Source: a virus
IMG/VR virus record: IMGVR_UViG_3300045135_002970
Coordinates: 1 to 33,233 of that record
DNA length: 33,233 nt
Strand: one strand, 5' to 3'
Shown here: piece by piece, positions 6,562-13,181 of the stretch
Layout: each line of letters begins with the position of its first letter
Numbering within the stretch: position 1 is the first letter of the stretch
The notes under the pieces: generated by a model
The model's database searches: none
Told to the model about the DNA's origin: nothing
What the model saw: only the letters and a program-made list of their open reading frames with translations
Made by a program: the position numbers and the translations under genes

Positions 6562-8385
6562 ATGAAAAAGTTTGTATTTGCAACTTCACTTGCAATTTTA
6601 TCTTTACTATTTGTAGATGATCTGAGCGCACAAGTGGTTGTTTCTAATTGGATTGATCCATGTGACAATACAACAAAAACAGTAATTTTCCCGATGGCGA
6701 ATGTAGGAGTTTTAGTTTCTTATCGTGGAATGTCTCGAACGTTTACAGCAGCTGAGGCAAGAGCCGGAGCATTACAAACTTGGATTCAAGAAGTAACTGA
6801 ATATGTCCCGTGTCCCATAGAAAACAATGAAGTTGTAAACCAGACAGCAACCACGGCCGCGACTGACGCGGCGGCCGCCGCAGCGGCTGCTGCAGCGGAG
6901 GCTGCAGCTCAAGCCGCAGCAGAGGAAGCGGCACAAGCGGCTGCTGAAGAGGCGGCTGCCGCAGCAGCTGAGGAGGCTGCGGCTGCAGCAGCGGAGGAAG
7001 CCGCGGCGGCTGCAGCGGAAGAAGCAGCTGCTGCAGCTGCTGAGGAAGCTGCGGCCGCAGCTGCTGAAGAGGCGGCCGCCAGTTCTGCTGGTGGTACAAC
7101 TACTACTACTACCACATCTAGCACAACTACTTCTTCGTCTACCACATCGACTTCTAGTACAACCACTACTAGCACTGGTAGTGAGCAAAATAATACAACC
7201 ACCTCTACTTCCAGCACAACCTCGTCGGGTGACCAAAGTACAACAACATCAAGCGACCAAAGTACAACAAGTAGTGACTCAGGCACTACTTCAGATTCAA
7301 ATTCTACTACTTCTGATTCAGGCACCACTTCGGATTCGTCGGATTCGAGCACTACTTCTGATTCATCTGATTCAAGTACTAGTTCTGATTCTAGTGACTC
7401 CAGTAGTAGTTCCGATTCCAGTGATTCCAGTAGCTCAGACTCCAGTGATTCTAGTGACTCTAGTAGCAGTAGCGAAGAATCTAGTAGTAGTGAGGAGTCC
7501 AGTAGTAGCGAAGAATCTAGCAGTAGTGAAGAGTCAAGCACTGAGGAATCTTCCGAAGAATCAAGTACTGAAGAATCTACAGAAGAAAGTAGTGAAGAAT
7601 CAAGCGAAGAAAGTTCAGACAGTGAAGAAACTGAAGAGTCTGAAGAGAGTAGTGAAGACTCTGAGGAATCGGAGGAGGATTCAGAAGATTCAGAAGATTC
7701 AGAAGAAGACGAAGAGGAATCTGAGGAAGAGGAAAGTGCCGGTAATCCATTACTTGTTGCCGCTAACTTAACCTTTGGTCAAAGTCCCGATGGTGGGTTT
7801 TCTTCTGTAACGACAATTGGTGCGTCTAGAGCTTCTATGATGGGTGATGTGAGTTATGGTGCTACTGGAGTTATATGGAGCACCCTAGATCAGTTTGCTC
7901 TTTCTACAGCATATTCGAAAACAGGTTTTGTGGGTGGAGAGTTGTGGAATGTAAGAAACTTTTCTGCTACAACCGCTTATCTAAACGGAAACTGGTTGGG
8001 TATGCTTGGGTATACAGAGGTTTTACCAGATGTAAGTGGTGGTGTCTGGGGAATGAGCAATAGTGTGTTGTCACTGTTTATGAATGGTGAGGAAGGGTGG
8101 CAACGATCATATAGTATGTCTTCTATTTTATTTTATATGCCCCCACCATTTGCAGTGGGTGAAAGAATGATGTTAAGTCCACAATTATTTTTTATCGGTG
8201 CACCATACAGTTATACTAGTATAACAGGACTCGTAGTCAATACCAATATAAACTATATGGTAGGTACGGGATTCTCATATATGTTTACGAGAAGATTCGG
8301 TCTTCAAGGAGCATATAGAGCTATGATTGCTAGTGAGACTCCGATATTAAATTTCCTAATGATTGGGACTTCTGTTACCTTTTAG
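6562..8385 (+). CDS. Giant low-complexity outer-membrane protein (helical rod, Ser/Asp stalk, beta-barrel)
   Basis: A 607-aa protein. A signal peptide ends LSAQ (about residue 24). Residues 25-95 form a small domain with two Cys (IDPCDN, VPCPIE). Residues about 102-174 are an Ala/Glu helix built from the octad EEAAAAAA repeated five times. Residues about 178-391 go from Thr/Ser to Ser/Asp to Ser/Glu low complexity. The last 215 residues are strands with aromatic girdles and end in SVTF, a terminal Phe as in outer-membrane barrels. The order suggests an N-terminal tip on a helical rod and acidic stalk, anchored by a C-terminal barrel, as in autotransporter-like adhesins. It starts one base after the nuclease stop. 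Its last 30 bases overlap the convergent protease gene. No family recognised for the barrel. Confidence 0.8.
   Translation: MKKFVFATSLAILSLLFVDDLSAQVVVSNWIDPCDNTTKTVIFPMANVGVLVSYRGMSRTFTAAEARAGALQTWIQEVTEYVPCPIENNEVVNQTATTAATDAAAAAAAAAAEAAAQAAAEEAAQAAAEEAAAAAAEEAAAAAAEEAAAAAAEEAAAAAAEEAAAAAAEEAAASSAGGTTTTTTTSSTTTSSSTTSTSSTTTTSTGSEQNNTTTSTSSTTSSGDQSTTTSSDQSTTSSDSGTTSDSNSTTSDSGTTSDSSDSSTTSDSSDSSTSSDSSDSSSSSDSSDSSSSDSSDSSDSSSSSEESSSSEESSSSEESSSSEESSTEESSEESSTEESTEESSEESSEESSDSEETEESEESSEDSEESEEDSEDSEDSEEDEEESEEEESAGNPLLVAANLTFGQSPDGGFSSVTTIGASRASMMGDVSYGATGVIWSTLDQFALSTAYSKTGFVGGELWNVRNFSATTAYLNGNWLGMLGYTEVLPDVSGGVWGMSNSVLSLFMNGEEGWQRSYSMSSILFYMPPPFAVGERMMLSPQLFFIGAPYSYTSITGLVVNTNINYMVGTGFSYMFTRRFGLQGAYRAMIASETPILNFLMIGTSVTF
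6868..7083 (+). repeat. Ala/Glu octad repeat with shuffled codons
   Basis: Encodes five back-to-back EEAAAAAA units plus degenerate flanking units. The protein units are identical but the Ala and Glu codons differ in each copy, and the stretch is far richer in G+C than the rest of the window. Confidence 0.85.
7095..7736 (+). repeat. Ser/Thr to Ser/Asp to Ser/Glu low-complexity tract
   Basis: About 210 codons of Ser/Thr, then Ser-Asp-Ser, then Ser-Ser-Glu-Glu repeats. Net charge becomes steadily more negative toward the barrel. It resembles Ser-Asp stalks of surface adhesins and probably forms an extended disordered spacer. Confidence 0.85.
7399..7471 (+). repeat. Donor copy of the Ser-Asp repeat shared with 8708-8792
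   Basis: This stretch recurs as a direct repeat 1309 bases downstream with one substitution (7438 g to 8747 a) and a 12-base tandem insertion in the second copy. Here it is read in sense as Ser-Asp repeats. Confidence 0.85.
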
Positions 8386-8883
8386 AGATATCAAATTTTG
8401 ATTTGCAAGAAGATTACAACTAGCAAATTGTACACCATGGTTCACCACACCTAACGCATGAAGAATTTCATGTGCAGCTACCCAAGAAACATTTCTATAT
8501 TGATACGCGATTCGAATTGTTTTTGTTTGTGGAATGTATTCAGCAATTGTAATGTCATTGTTAGTTCTTTCTATTTCTTTGTCAGGAAAAAGTTCCCAAA
8601 TTATGTCTTCATAGTTAACAGGAACATTTATAGCAGAACAATCAAGCACATACCTAAAAGCATCTCTACGCATTTTTTCAATCTCAACCATTTCTTGTTG
8701 AGACATTTCCAGTAGTAGTTCCGATTCCAGTGATTCCAGTAGCTCAAACTCCAGTGATTCTAGTGACTCTTCTAGTGACTCTAGTAGCAGTAATTCTAGT
8801 GACTCCTGAAATGGCATTTCCGATTCTTGTAAAATTGGATATGTAAAAAAATAAATAAATACTAATATAATTGTATAATTCAT
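8356..8883 (-). CDS. Metzincin-like zinc protease with repeat-derived N-terminal insert
   Basis: A 175-aa protein with a GGAGAA ribosome site before the ATG at 8883. Residues 1-18 are a hydrophobic export signal. Residues about 31-59 are an amphipathic Leu/Glu/Ser segment encoded by the antisense strand of a copied Ser-Asp repeat. Then comes a compact protease domain with HEILHALGVVNH at residues 138-149, the full metzincin HExxHxxGxxH-type zinc site (H138, E139, H142, H149; spacing H-E-x-x-H-x-x-G-x-x-x-H). The domain is small, as in minimal matrixin-like proteases; a Met-turn is not obvious. It converges on, and overlaps by 30 bases, the giant outer-membrane protein gene. It may process surface proteins of the same module. 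Zinc site sure; family inferred. Confidence 0.75.
   Translation of the reverse strand: MNYTIILVFIYFFTYPILQESEMPFQESLELLLLESLEESLESLEFELLESLESELLLEMSQQEMVEIEKMRRDAFRYVLDCSAINVPVNYEDIIWELFPDKEIERTNNDITIAEYIPQTKTIRIAYQYRNVSWVAAHEILHALGVVNHGVQFASCNLLANQNLISLKGNRSPNH
8708..8792 (+). repeat. Second copy of the Ser-Asp repeat, read antisense in the protease gene
   Basis: Direct repeat of 7399-7471 with an extra 12-base unit (8771-8782). It lies inside the minus-strand protease gene, so there it codes for a Leu/Glu/Ser stretch (ESLESLEFELLESLESE) instead of Ser-Asp. Confidence 0.85.
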
Positions 8884-8908
8884 TTGTTCTCCTTTCTCCT
8901 ATATATTA

Positions 8909-8989
8909 TGCCCAAGGAGGGATTCGAACCCCCACGCCATAAGACATCAGATCCTAAATCTGACGCGTCTACCGTTCCGCCACTTGGGC
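8909..8989 (-). tRNA. tRNA-Leu (anticodon TAG)
   Basis: Minus strand: 7-bp acceptor GCCCAAG/CTTGGGC, anticodon loop TTTAGGA, long variable arm, T-loop TTCGAAT, discriminator A. No CCA encoded. Confidence 0.92.
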
Positions 8990-8996
8990 CTAACAA

Positions 8997-9078
8997 CGGA
9001 AAGGGTGGGATTCGAACCCACGAGCACTTACGTGCGACAGATTAGCAGTCTGCTCCGTTACCACTCCGGCACCTTTCC
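8997..9078 (-). tRNA. tRNA-Ser (anticodon GCT)
   Basis: Acceptor GGAAAGG/CCTTTCC, anticodon loop CTGCTAA, class II variable arm, T-loop TTCGAAT, discriminator G as usual for serine tRNAs. Confidence 0.92.
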
Positions 9079-9081
9079 TAA

Positions 9082-9591
9082 TTAATATTTCACTATAGTT
9101 TCGTGGTTCCAATCAAACCACTTTAAAATATGATTTTGTGATTGGTACACATTGGTCAAAATGTGATTTTTAATTTCCAGAATATCGGGAGCTACTGGAT
9201 TGTCTGTATCTCTATCAAATACCCATAGTTTTTCAGGACACAATCTAGCTAAAACATTATGTAAATTAACATGACGATAATGACCATATTCACCAGACTG
9301 ATTGTGAGTTACGATCTTTGTCCATGTTCGTTCTTCTAATACCCTAGTAATCAAAGGAATTAAAATAGATTCATTATATGCAGCCGAAGACTTGAATGGT
9401 TCACCGTCCCAATGTTCCCATTTTTGAATACCGATGGTTTCCATCGCTTTTATAAATTCTCTATGTCTAATTAAATGATTGCCATAATCTAATGCTACAA
9501 CTTTATATTCTTTATAATTCTGTATTAGTTCTGCTCCACCAAACAACACCTCGTCGTCTGGGTGTGCGACAATCATAAGTTTATTAATCAC
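9082..9591 (-). CDS. PIG-L/LmbE-family zinc deacetylase
   Basis: A 169-aa protein with the family's AHPDDE motif at residues 9-14 (zinc-binding His10 and Asp13, catalytic Asp12) and a second zinc region HNQSGEYGHYRHVNLH (about residues 104-119). PIG-L/LmbE enzymes remove the N-acetyl group from N-acetylglucosamine-containing compounds or related amides. It is shorter than many family members (220 or more) but both metal motifs are present. Its start overlaps the end of nagB by eight bases, so the two are one transcript. Together they could turn an N-acetylated amino sugar into fructose-6-phosphate and ammonia; which substrate it deacetylates is unknown. Confidence 0.85.
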   Translation of the reverse strand: MINKLMIVAHPDDEVLFGGAELIQNYKEYKVVALDYGNHLIRHREFIKAMETIGIQKWEHWDGEPFKSSAAYNESILIPLITRVLEERTWTKIVTHNQSGEYGHYRHVNLHNVLARLCPEKLWVFDRDTDNPVAPDILEIKNHILTNVYQSQNHILKWFDWNHETIVKY

Positions 9592-10267
9592 AATAAAATA
9601 CTCTTACATTTTCATGTTCTTTTAATATAGAAGCTGGTACATCGGGGGTCGTTTTTCCCCATATAGCTTTTACGAGAGCATCACGTTTGTGTTCACCGTG
9701 TACCATCATAATTATTTCTTTTGAACTCATAATAGTTTTTAATCCCATTGTAATTGCTTGAGTGGGAACATCATCAATAGAATCAAAAAATCTACTATTA
9801 TCTTTTATGGTTTGTTGGGTTAAGTTTACAATTCTTGTTGTTGAATTAAATGGTGTGGATGGTTCATTAAAAGCAATATGACCATTAGAACCTAGTCCTA
9901 GTATTGTTAAATCCAACCCACCAGCTTTTTGAATTTCATCGTCATAATTTAAATTTGGAAATCTAATATTTTCTTCTTTGATATCAGTGTACATATGTAA
10001 ACGACGCCACATAAAATTTGTATAACTTTCTGGATGATCTGGGTCTATGTCAATATATTCATCTAAATTAAATGTTGTGACCGCTGACCAAGTTAGATTT
10101 CTCTCAACCAAAGATTTATACATTCCAATGGGAGTTCCACCCGTGGGTAGTCCAAGTTTTATGTGTGGTAAGTTATGGGTGCCCGGTATAGGAGCAATTA
10201 GGTCTTCAATAATATCAGCCACCATGACCGACATTGTGGAATAATCTGTAATATAATTTATAATCAT
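9584..10267 (-). CDS. nagB: Glucosamine-6-phosphate deaminase
   Basis: About 227 aa. NagB turns glucosamine-6-phosphate into fructose-6-phosphate and ammonia. Visible motifs are GLPTGGTP (phosphate loop), FNLDEY (catalytic Asp), GLGSNGHIAFNEP (catalytic His and lid) and ITMGLKTIMSS. It is shorter than E. coli NagB (266), lacking the C-terminal part linked to allosteric GlcNAc-6-P control, as in some Gram-positive enzymes. I chose the ATG at 10267 because it forms an ATGA overlap with the DUF2452 gene; an in-frame ATG at 10279 would add four residues. It is followed by the overlapping PIG-L deacetylase gene. NagB is a rare phage metabolic gene. Confidence 0.92.
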   Translation of the reverse strand: MIINYITDYSTMSVMVADIIEDLIAPIPGTHNLPHIKLGLPTGGTPIGMYKSLVERNLTWSAVTTFNLDEYIDIDPDHPESYTNFMWRRLHMYTDIKEENIRFPNLNYDDEIQKAGGLDLTILGLGSNGHIAFNEPSTPFNSTTRIVNLTQQTIKDNSRFFDSIDDVPTQAITMGLKTIMSSKEIIMMVHGEHKRDALVKAIWGKTTPDVPASILKEHENVRVFYCD

Positions 10268-10647
10268 TTCTTTAACCATGAATGTTCTGGTGTTAATTTA
10301 AATGAACCCACATATCCTTTCCATCCTGTGTCTTCGTAGGATAGTAAGGAAAGAAAATGAGTTCCGTTTTCTCGTTGATAGAGGTGATATGTTTTCCCTA
10401 TCCTTGGTTTAAAATTAATTTCCGCCTCGTATACTGCTTTATTCCAATGATATTCCTTGACCAATGCTTCCCAATCGTCTTTGAGTCGGTCATACTTTTC
10501 TTTGAAGTAATGACCAAAGGTAGGTTCTACGGTTTTTATCCATCCCTTAATGTCCTCAGGCGTAATGCTAGCTGGACTATTAGGGGTTCTACCATATGAG
10601 AGAGCGTTATCCCTCTTACCATCTTCTATAGGTTTTGGTAATGTCAT
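10264..10647 (-). CDS. DUF2452 family protein
   Basis: A 127-aa protein with a strong GGAGG ribosome site. The pattern NALSYGRTPNSPAS, then KEYHWNKAVYEAEINFKP, IGKTYHLYQRENGTHFLSLL and a final VGSFKL-type strand fits DUF2452, a domain of unknown function found in marine bacteria, eukaryotes and T4-like marine phages. Its stop overlaps the nagB start. It heads the three-gene minus-strand set with nagB and the deacetylase, just downstream of two tRNAs. No catalytic residue can be assigned. Confidence 0.7.
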   Translation of the reverse strand: MTLPKPIEDGKRDNALSYGRTPNSPASITPEDIKGWIKTVEPTFGHYFKEKYDRLKDDWEALVKEYHWNKAVYEAEINFKPRIGKTYHLYQRENGTHFLSLLSYEDTGWKGYVGSFKLTPEHSWLKK

Positions 10648-10666
10648 TACTCCTCCATGTAACTTA

Positions 10667-10739
10667 TACCCCCGGCAGGATTCGAACCTGCGACTCCCGG
10701 CTTAGAAGGCCGGTGCTCTATCCACTGAGCTACGGAGGC
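10667..10739 (-). tRNA. tRNA-Arg (anticodon TCT)
   Basis: Cloverleaf with anticodon loop CTTCTAA, T-loop TTCGAAT, acceptor GCCTCCG paired to CGGGGGT (two G-U pairs), discriminator A. Confidence 0.92.
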
Positions 10740-10746
10740 AAATTGA

Positions 10747-10819
10747 TGGAGCCAATCGGGATCGAACCGATGACCTCCTGCGTGCAAAGCAGGCGCTCTC
10801 CCATCTGAGCTATGGCCCC
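10747..10819 (-). tRNA. tRNA-Ala (anticodon TGC)
   Basis: Acceptor GGGGCCA/TGGCTCC with a G-U pair at position 3, the alanine identity mark; anticodon loop TTTGCAC; T-loop TTCGATC; discriminator A. Confidence 0.93.
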
Positions 10820-10828
10820 GATACAATT

Positions 10829-10857
10829 AATTTAACTATATAGTGGTGAGATGTCAA
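10829..10857 (-). promoter_or_regulatory. Possible sigma70-like promoter before the Ala/Arg tRNAs
   Basis: Minus strand TTGACA (10852-10857), 17-base spacer, TAAATT (10829-10834). It overlaps the end of phoH and faces the two tRNAs, DUF2452 and nagB. The -10 box is weak. Confidence 0.35.
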
Positions 10858-11549
10858 TGGTGTCCATTACCATTTAAATTTTCATATGCATCTAATAAAG
10901 CGTCAACAACTGAATGTCGGTGGTTTACAACTAACGTATGGGAATCAACATCTTTAATCTGTTTTGATTTGGATAATATAAATTTAAATCCAGAGTCTTG
11001 TTTTTGTTTTAAATCTACTTGTTGATTGTCACCACAAATCACCATTTTACTTCTAATACCAAGTCGTGAAATAATCATTTCGGTTTGTTCGTGAGTACAA
11101 TTTTGTGCTTCGTCTACAATAACAAAGCTATCTAAAAAGGTACGACCTCTCATAAATGCAACTGGAACGATTTCTATAGATCCGTCGCTTAATATAGTAT
11201 CAATTTTGTCTCTTCTGTATAGTTGATAAAAATTTGAATAGATGGGTTGCATCCACGGTTCCATTTTTTCTCTAAGATCGCCGGGGAGAAAACCAATTTC
11301 TTCTTTCGATACAGTCGGTCGGGTAATTACAATTTGTTTAACTTGTTTTCTAAATAACATATCAAGAGCAACTTGACACGCTAAGAGAGTTTTACCAGAC
11401 CCAGCTTTCCCATTAAGAACAGTTATGGCATTATCAAGTATTTTTTGTTTTGCTATTTTTTGTTCTTCATTTAGTTGAATTCGAAACCGTATGGGACCTT
11501 TTGGTTTTCTTTTGGGGGTAGAACCGTTACCATTATTTTTTCTTGACAT
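10854..11549 (-). CDS. phoH: PhoH-like ATPase
   Basis: A 231-aa protein. I placed the start at 11549, where AAGGAGAG precedes the ATG; the frame extends to an ATG at 11576 that would swallow this ribosome site. Walker A is GKAGSGKT (residues 47-54), followed by ITRPTVSKEEIGFLPG typical of PhoH, and Walker B is FVIVDEAQN (about 142-150). PhoH is a P-loop ATPase, distantly related to helicases, widely carried by marine phages and often called part of the phosphate-stress set; its true role is unsettled, with RNA-related activity suggested. A TATAAATA late promoter sits about 50 bases upstream. The N-terminus is a Lys/Arg/Asn-rich tail. Confidence 0.92.
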   Translation of the reverse strand: MSRKNNGNGSTPKRKPKGPIRFRIQLNEEQKIAKQKILDNAITVLNGKAGSGKTLLACQVALDMLFRKQVKQIVITRPTVSKEEIGFLPGDLREKMEPWMQPIYSNFYQLYRRDKIDTILSDGSIEIVPVAFMRGRTFLDSFVIVDEAQNCTHEQTEMIISRLGIRSKMVICGDNQQVDLKQKQDSGFKFILSKSKQIKDVDSHTLVVNHRHSVVDALLDAYENLNGNGHH

Positions 11550-11575
11550 AACACCACTCTCCTTGATGTAACTCA

Positions 11576-11583
11576 TATAAATA
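11576..11583 (+). promoter_or_regulatory. T4-type late promoter for 11684-11923
   Basis: Exact TATAAATA on the plus strand, about 100 bases upstream of the small membrane gene, back to back with the late promoter for phoH. Confidence 0.55.
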
Positions 11584-11597
11584 GTTTCTAATTAATG

Positions 11598-11605
11598 TAT
11601 TTATA
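11598..11605 (-). promoter_or_regulatory. T4-type late promoter for phoH
   Basis: Exact TATAAATA on the minus strand (TATTTATA on the plus strand), about 50 bases before the phoH start codon. Confidence 0.6.
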
Positions 11606-11683
11606 CTACTTATATTTGAGGTATACCCGTGTTTTGTGTTTTAAGAAGAAGTTATTTTCTATGAACAAAACAGAGGAGTATTT

Positions 11684-11923
11684 ATGGATCTTTTGAAGAA
11701 GGTTGGCTCTTGGGTCAACCAACTTACGGAGGTCGGTGTGGGTGTTGTCGCTCTGGGTGTAGTGCTTGAAGTGCTATTTACTGGAGAGGGGATTCCCTTT
11801 TGGCCTGACATTTCTGTGGTAGATAATATCATGGGAATCGTTGGATCATTAAGTAACGAGGGTCTACTAGGATTAGTAGGTGCATTCGTTCTATACCACA
11901 TCCTTAAAGACAGACAAGGATAA
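11684..11923 (+). CDS. Small membrane protein, function unknown
   Basis: A 79-aa protein behind AGAGGAG. Residues about 17-34 (VGVGVVALGVVLEVLF) and about 58-73 (NEGLLGLVGAFVLYHIL) are hydrophobic, so two membrane passes are likely; the N-terminus is amphipathic and the C-terminus basic (KDRQG). It is a lone plus-strand gene inside a minus-strand block, with its own late promoter upstream and a strong terminator downstream, so it is an independent single-gene late unit. That isolation and the two-helix shape would suit a holin or a virion membrane-active peptide, but no motif supports either. Confidence 0.7.
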   Translation: MDLLKKVGSWVNQLTEVGVGVVALGVVLEVLFTGEGIPFWPDISVVDNIMGIVGSLSNEGLLGLVGAFVLYHILKDRQG

Positions 11924-11960
11924 CACCAGTTCTACTCATAGTTTTAATATAACGCGTTCG

Positions 11961-11988
11961 AAAAGGCCCTACTTCGGTAGGGTCTTTT
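11961..11988 (+). terminator. Rho-independent terminator with UUCG loop
   Basis: Stem AAAAGGCCCTAC/GTAGGGTCTTTT around a TTCG tetraloop, followed by T-rich sequence. The A-run on its left could let it act on both strands. It closes the single-gene unit at 11684-11923. Confidence 0.85.
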
Positions 11989-11996
11989 CACTTTTA

Positions 11997-12068
11997 CGGT
12001 CCCACGGGGAATCGAACCCCGCTCTTTGCCGTGACAGGGCAATATTCTAGCCGATAAACTATAGGACC
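11997..12068 (-). tRNA. tRNA-Asp (anticodon GTC)
   Basis: Acceptor GGTCCTA/TGGGACC, anticodon loop CTGTCAC, T-loop TTCGATT, discriminator G as expected for aspartate. Confidence 0.92.
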
Positions 12069-12071
12069 AAC

Positions 12072-12431
12072 TTATTTTACCATTCCATGTTTAGTTGGTT
12101 TTCCATCTTCATCTAAACAAACAAAAACAATTTCATCAATGTGTGCTATCACTTGTCTGGTTTTTTCATTTCGTACTACAGCATCAACTGTGATCGAAGT
12201 TTTTCCTAGTTGTTTTAACTGTACTCCAATTTCAATTAAATCACCTTGGTGTGCTGGTGCAATAAAATCTATTTCTGACATTTTTTTGGTGACCAGACGA
12301 TAATGTTTGATTTCAGACATTATATACATCGCGGCGGCTTCATCAACCCATGATAAAGCAGTACCACCAAATAATGTGTTAGCGGCGTTTAAGTCGCCCG
12401 GCATGACAATTTTTCTAGTTAAGAATCTCAT
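12072..12431 (-). CDS. YciA-type acyl-CoA thioesterase (hotdog fold)
   Basis: A 119-aa protein typical in length for a single hotdog domain. MPGDLNAANTLFGGTALSWVDEAAAM (key Asn, Gly and Asp residues in the order of the acyl-CoA hydrolase family) and DFIAPAHQGDLIEIGVQL are the two diagnostic regions. Such enzymes hydrolyse acyl-CoA to fatty acid and CoA and act as hexamers or similar in the cytosol. Its start overlaps the upstream gene's stop (ATGA). A phage copy could tune host membrane lipid or CoA pools; this is an inference. Family call sure. Confidence 0.88.
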   Translation of the reverse strand: MRFLTRKIVMPGDLNAANTLFGGTALSWVDEAAAMYIMSEIKHYRLVTKKMSEIDFIAPAHQGDLIEIGVQLKQLGKTSITVDAVVRNEKTRQVIAHIDEIVFVCLDEDGKPTKHGMVK

Positions 12432-12781
12432 TTGGAATCGTCTCTTACCACCCTAACGATAAATGTATCACGGCTCATGCCTGTTGTTTCTAGAGTCACG
12501 TTTTCAATACCTCTGGAATAGAGAAGCCACTCCATCTCTCTGTTGGTTGGAAGACCCAATTCTATTTGTAGGGCCTCCTCCTTAATGATCTCACCACGCC
12601 AATCTATCCAACCGTCGTCACAGCAAGCAAAGTGGGTAACAGGAATATATGCTGAAATCCATTTTGTTGTGCCTAGCTCAGTGTCATCCATGTTTTTGTA
12701 CGGGAACCAATGATCAACCCACTCTCGTTTCATGTGGTCGGGTCTGTCACAACTAGGACAGATATCTTGGAGTTCGTCCAT
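12428..12781 (-). CDS. Hypothetical protein with Cys-rich N-terminus
   Basis: A 117-aa protein. CPSCDRPDHM near the N-terminus and ACCDDGW further on give a CxxC plus CC pattern that could bind zinc. The rest is rich in Trp, Asp and Glu. The C-terminal half (TNREMEWLLYSRGI, then RDTFIVRVVRDD) looks like a compact alpha/beta domain. Its stop overlaps the thioesterase start, so the pair is co-translated. A poor ribosome site precedes the ATG. No family recognised. Confidence 0.65.
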   Translation of the reverse strand: MDELQDICPSCDRPDHMKREWVDHWFPYKNMDDTELGTTKWISAYIPVTHFACCDDGWIDWRGEIIKEEALQIELGLPTNREMEWLLYSRGIENVTLETTGMSRDTFIVRVVRDDSK

Positions 12782-12810
12782 TTAAAAATTTGATTCCTTT
12801 TGATTATGAA

Positions 12811-12895
12811 TGCTTCGGGCGAGATTCGAACTCGCAAGCCCTTACCGGGCGTCAGATTTTAAGTCTGATGTGTATACCTATTCCACCACCGAAGC
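12811..12895 (-). tRNA. tRNA-Leu (anticodon TAA)
   Basis: Acceptor GCTTCGG/CCGAAGC, anticodon loop CTTAAAA, long variable arm, T-loop TTCGAAT, discriminator A. Second leucine isoacceptor of the array. Confidence 0.92.
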
Positions 12896-12902
12896 GAGAA
12901 AA

Positions 12903-13181
12903 TTAATTTAAGTCTAGTTGAACTTTTAATAATGCTAAATCACGTTCAAGTTGGTTAACGAGATCTTCTAGTTCTTCAACACGTTCAGTTAATAATCCGC
13001 TAGTGCCTATGTACTTCTTTTGACGATCAAGTACATCTTCTATTTGTGTTGCATTTTGCATATCTGCATTTTCAAAATCACGAAATCTTGTACCTGCAAA
13101 CCAAGAAGCTGCAATTATACTAATTGCAAAACCAATACTAACCGCAGGTAATGATGATGCTTTACTTATCGGGTTAGCCAT
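12903..13181 (-). CDS. Membrane-anchored coiled-coil protein
   Basis: A 92-aa protein with TTGGAG before the ATG. Residues about 12-30 (LPAVSIGFAISIIAASWFAG) are one transmembrane helix. The last 30 residues (LLTERVEELEDLVNQLERD and on) are a heptad coiled coil. The same helix-plus-coiled-coil layout recurs at 19814-20170. Inner-membrane spanin components have this shape, but no lipoprotein partner is adjacent. It sits among tRNA genes in a minus-strand run. Confidence 0.65.
   Translation of the reverse strand: MANPISKASSLPAVSIGFAISIIAASWFAGTRFRDFENADMQNATQIEDVLDRQKKYIGTSGLLTERVEELEDLVNQLERDLALLKVQLDLN

Noticed and set aside
6743-7541. Several long minus-strand frames across the Ala/Glu and Ser/Asp tract
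   Set aside because: They are shadows of low-complexity repeats with three-base periodicity and carry no start or domain.
6868-7736. Possible CRISPR or tandem DNA repeat array
   Set aside because: Units are protein repeats inside a gene, with varied codons, and no spacers.
7091-7771. Plus-strand 226-codon frame in another frame of the stalk
   Set aside because: Repeat shadow of the outer-membrane protein gene; no ribosome site.
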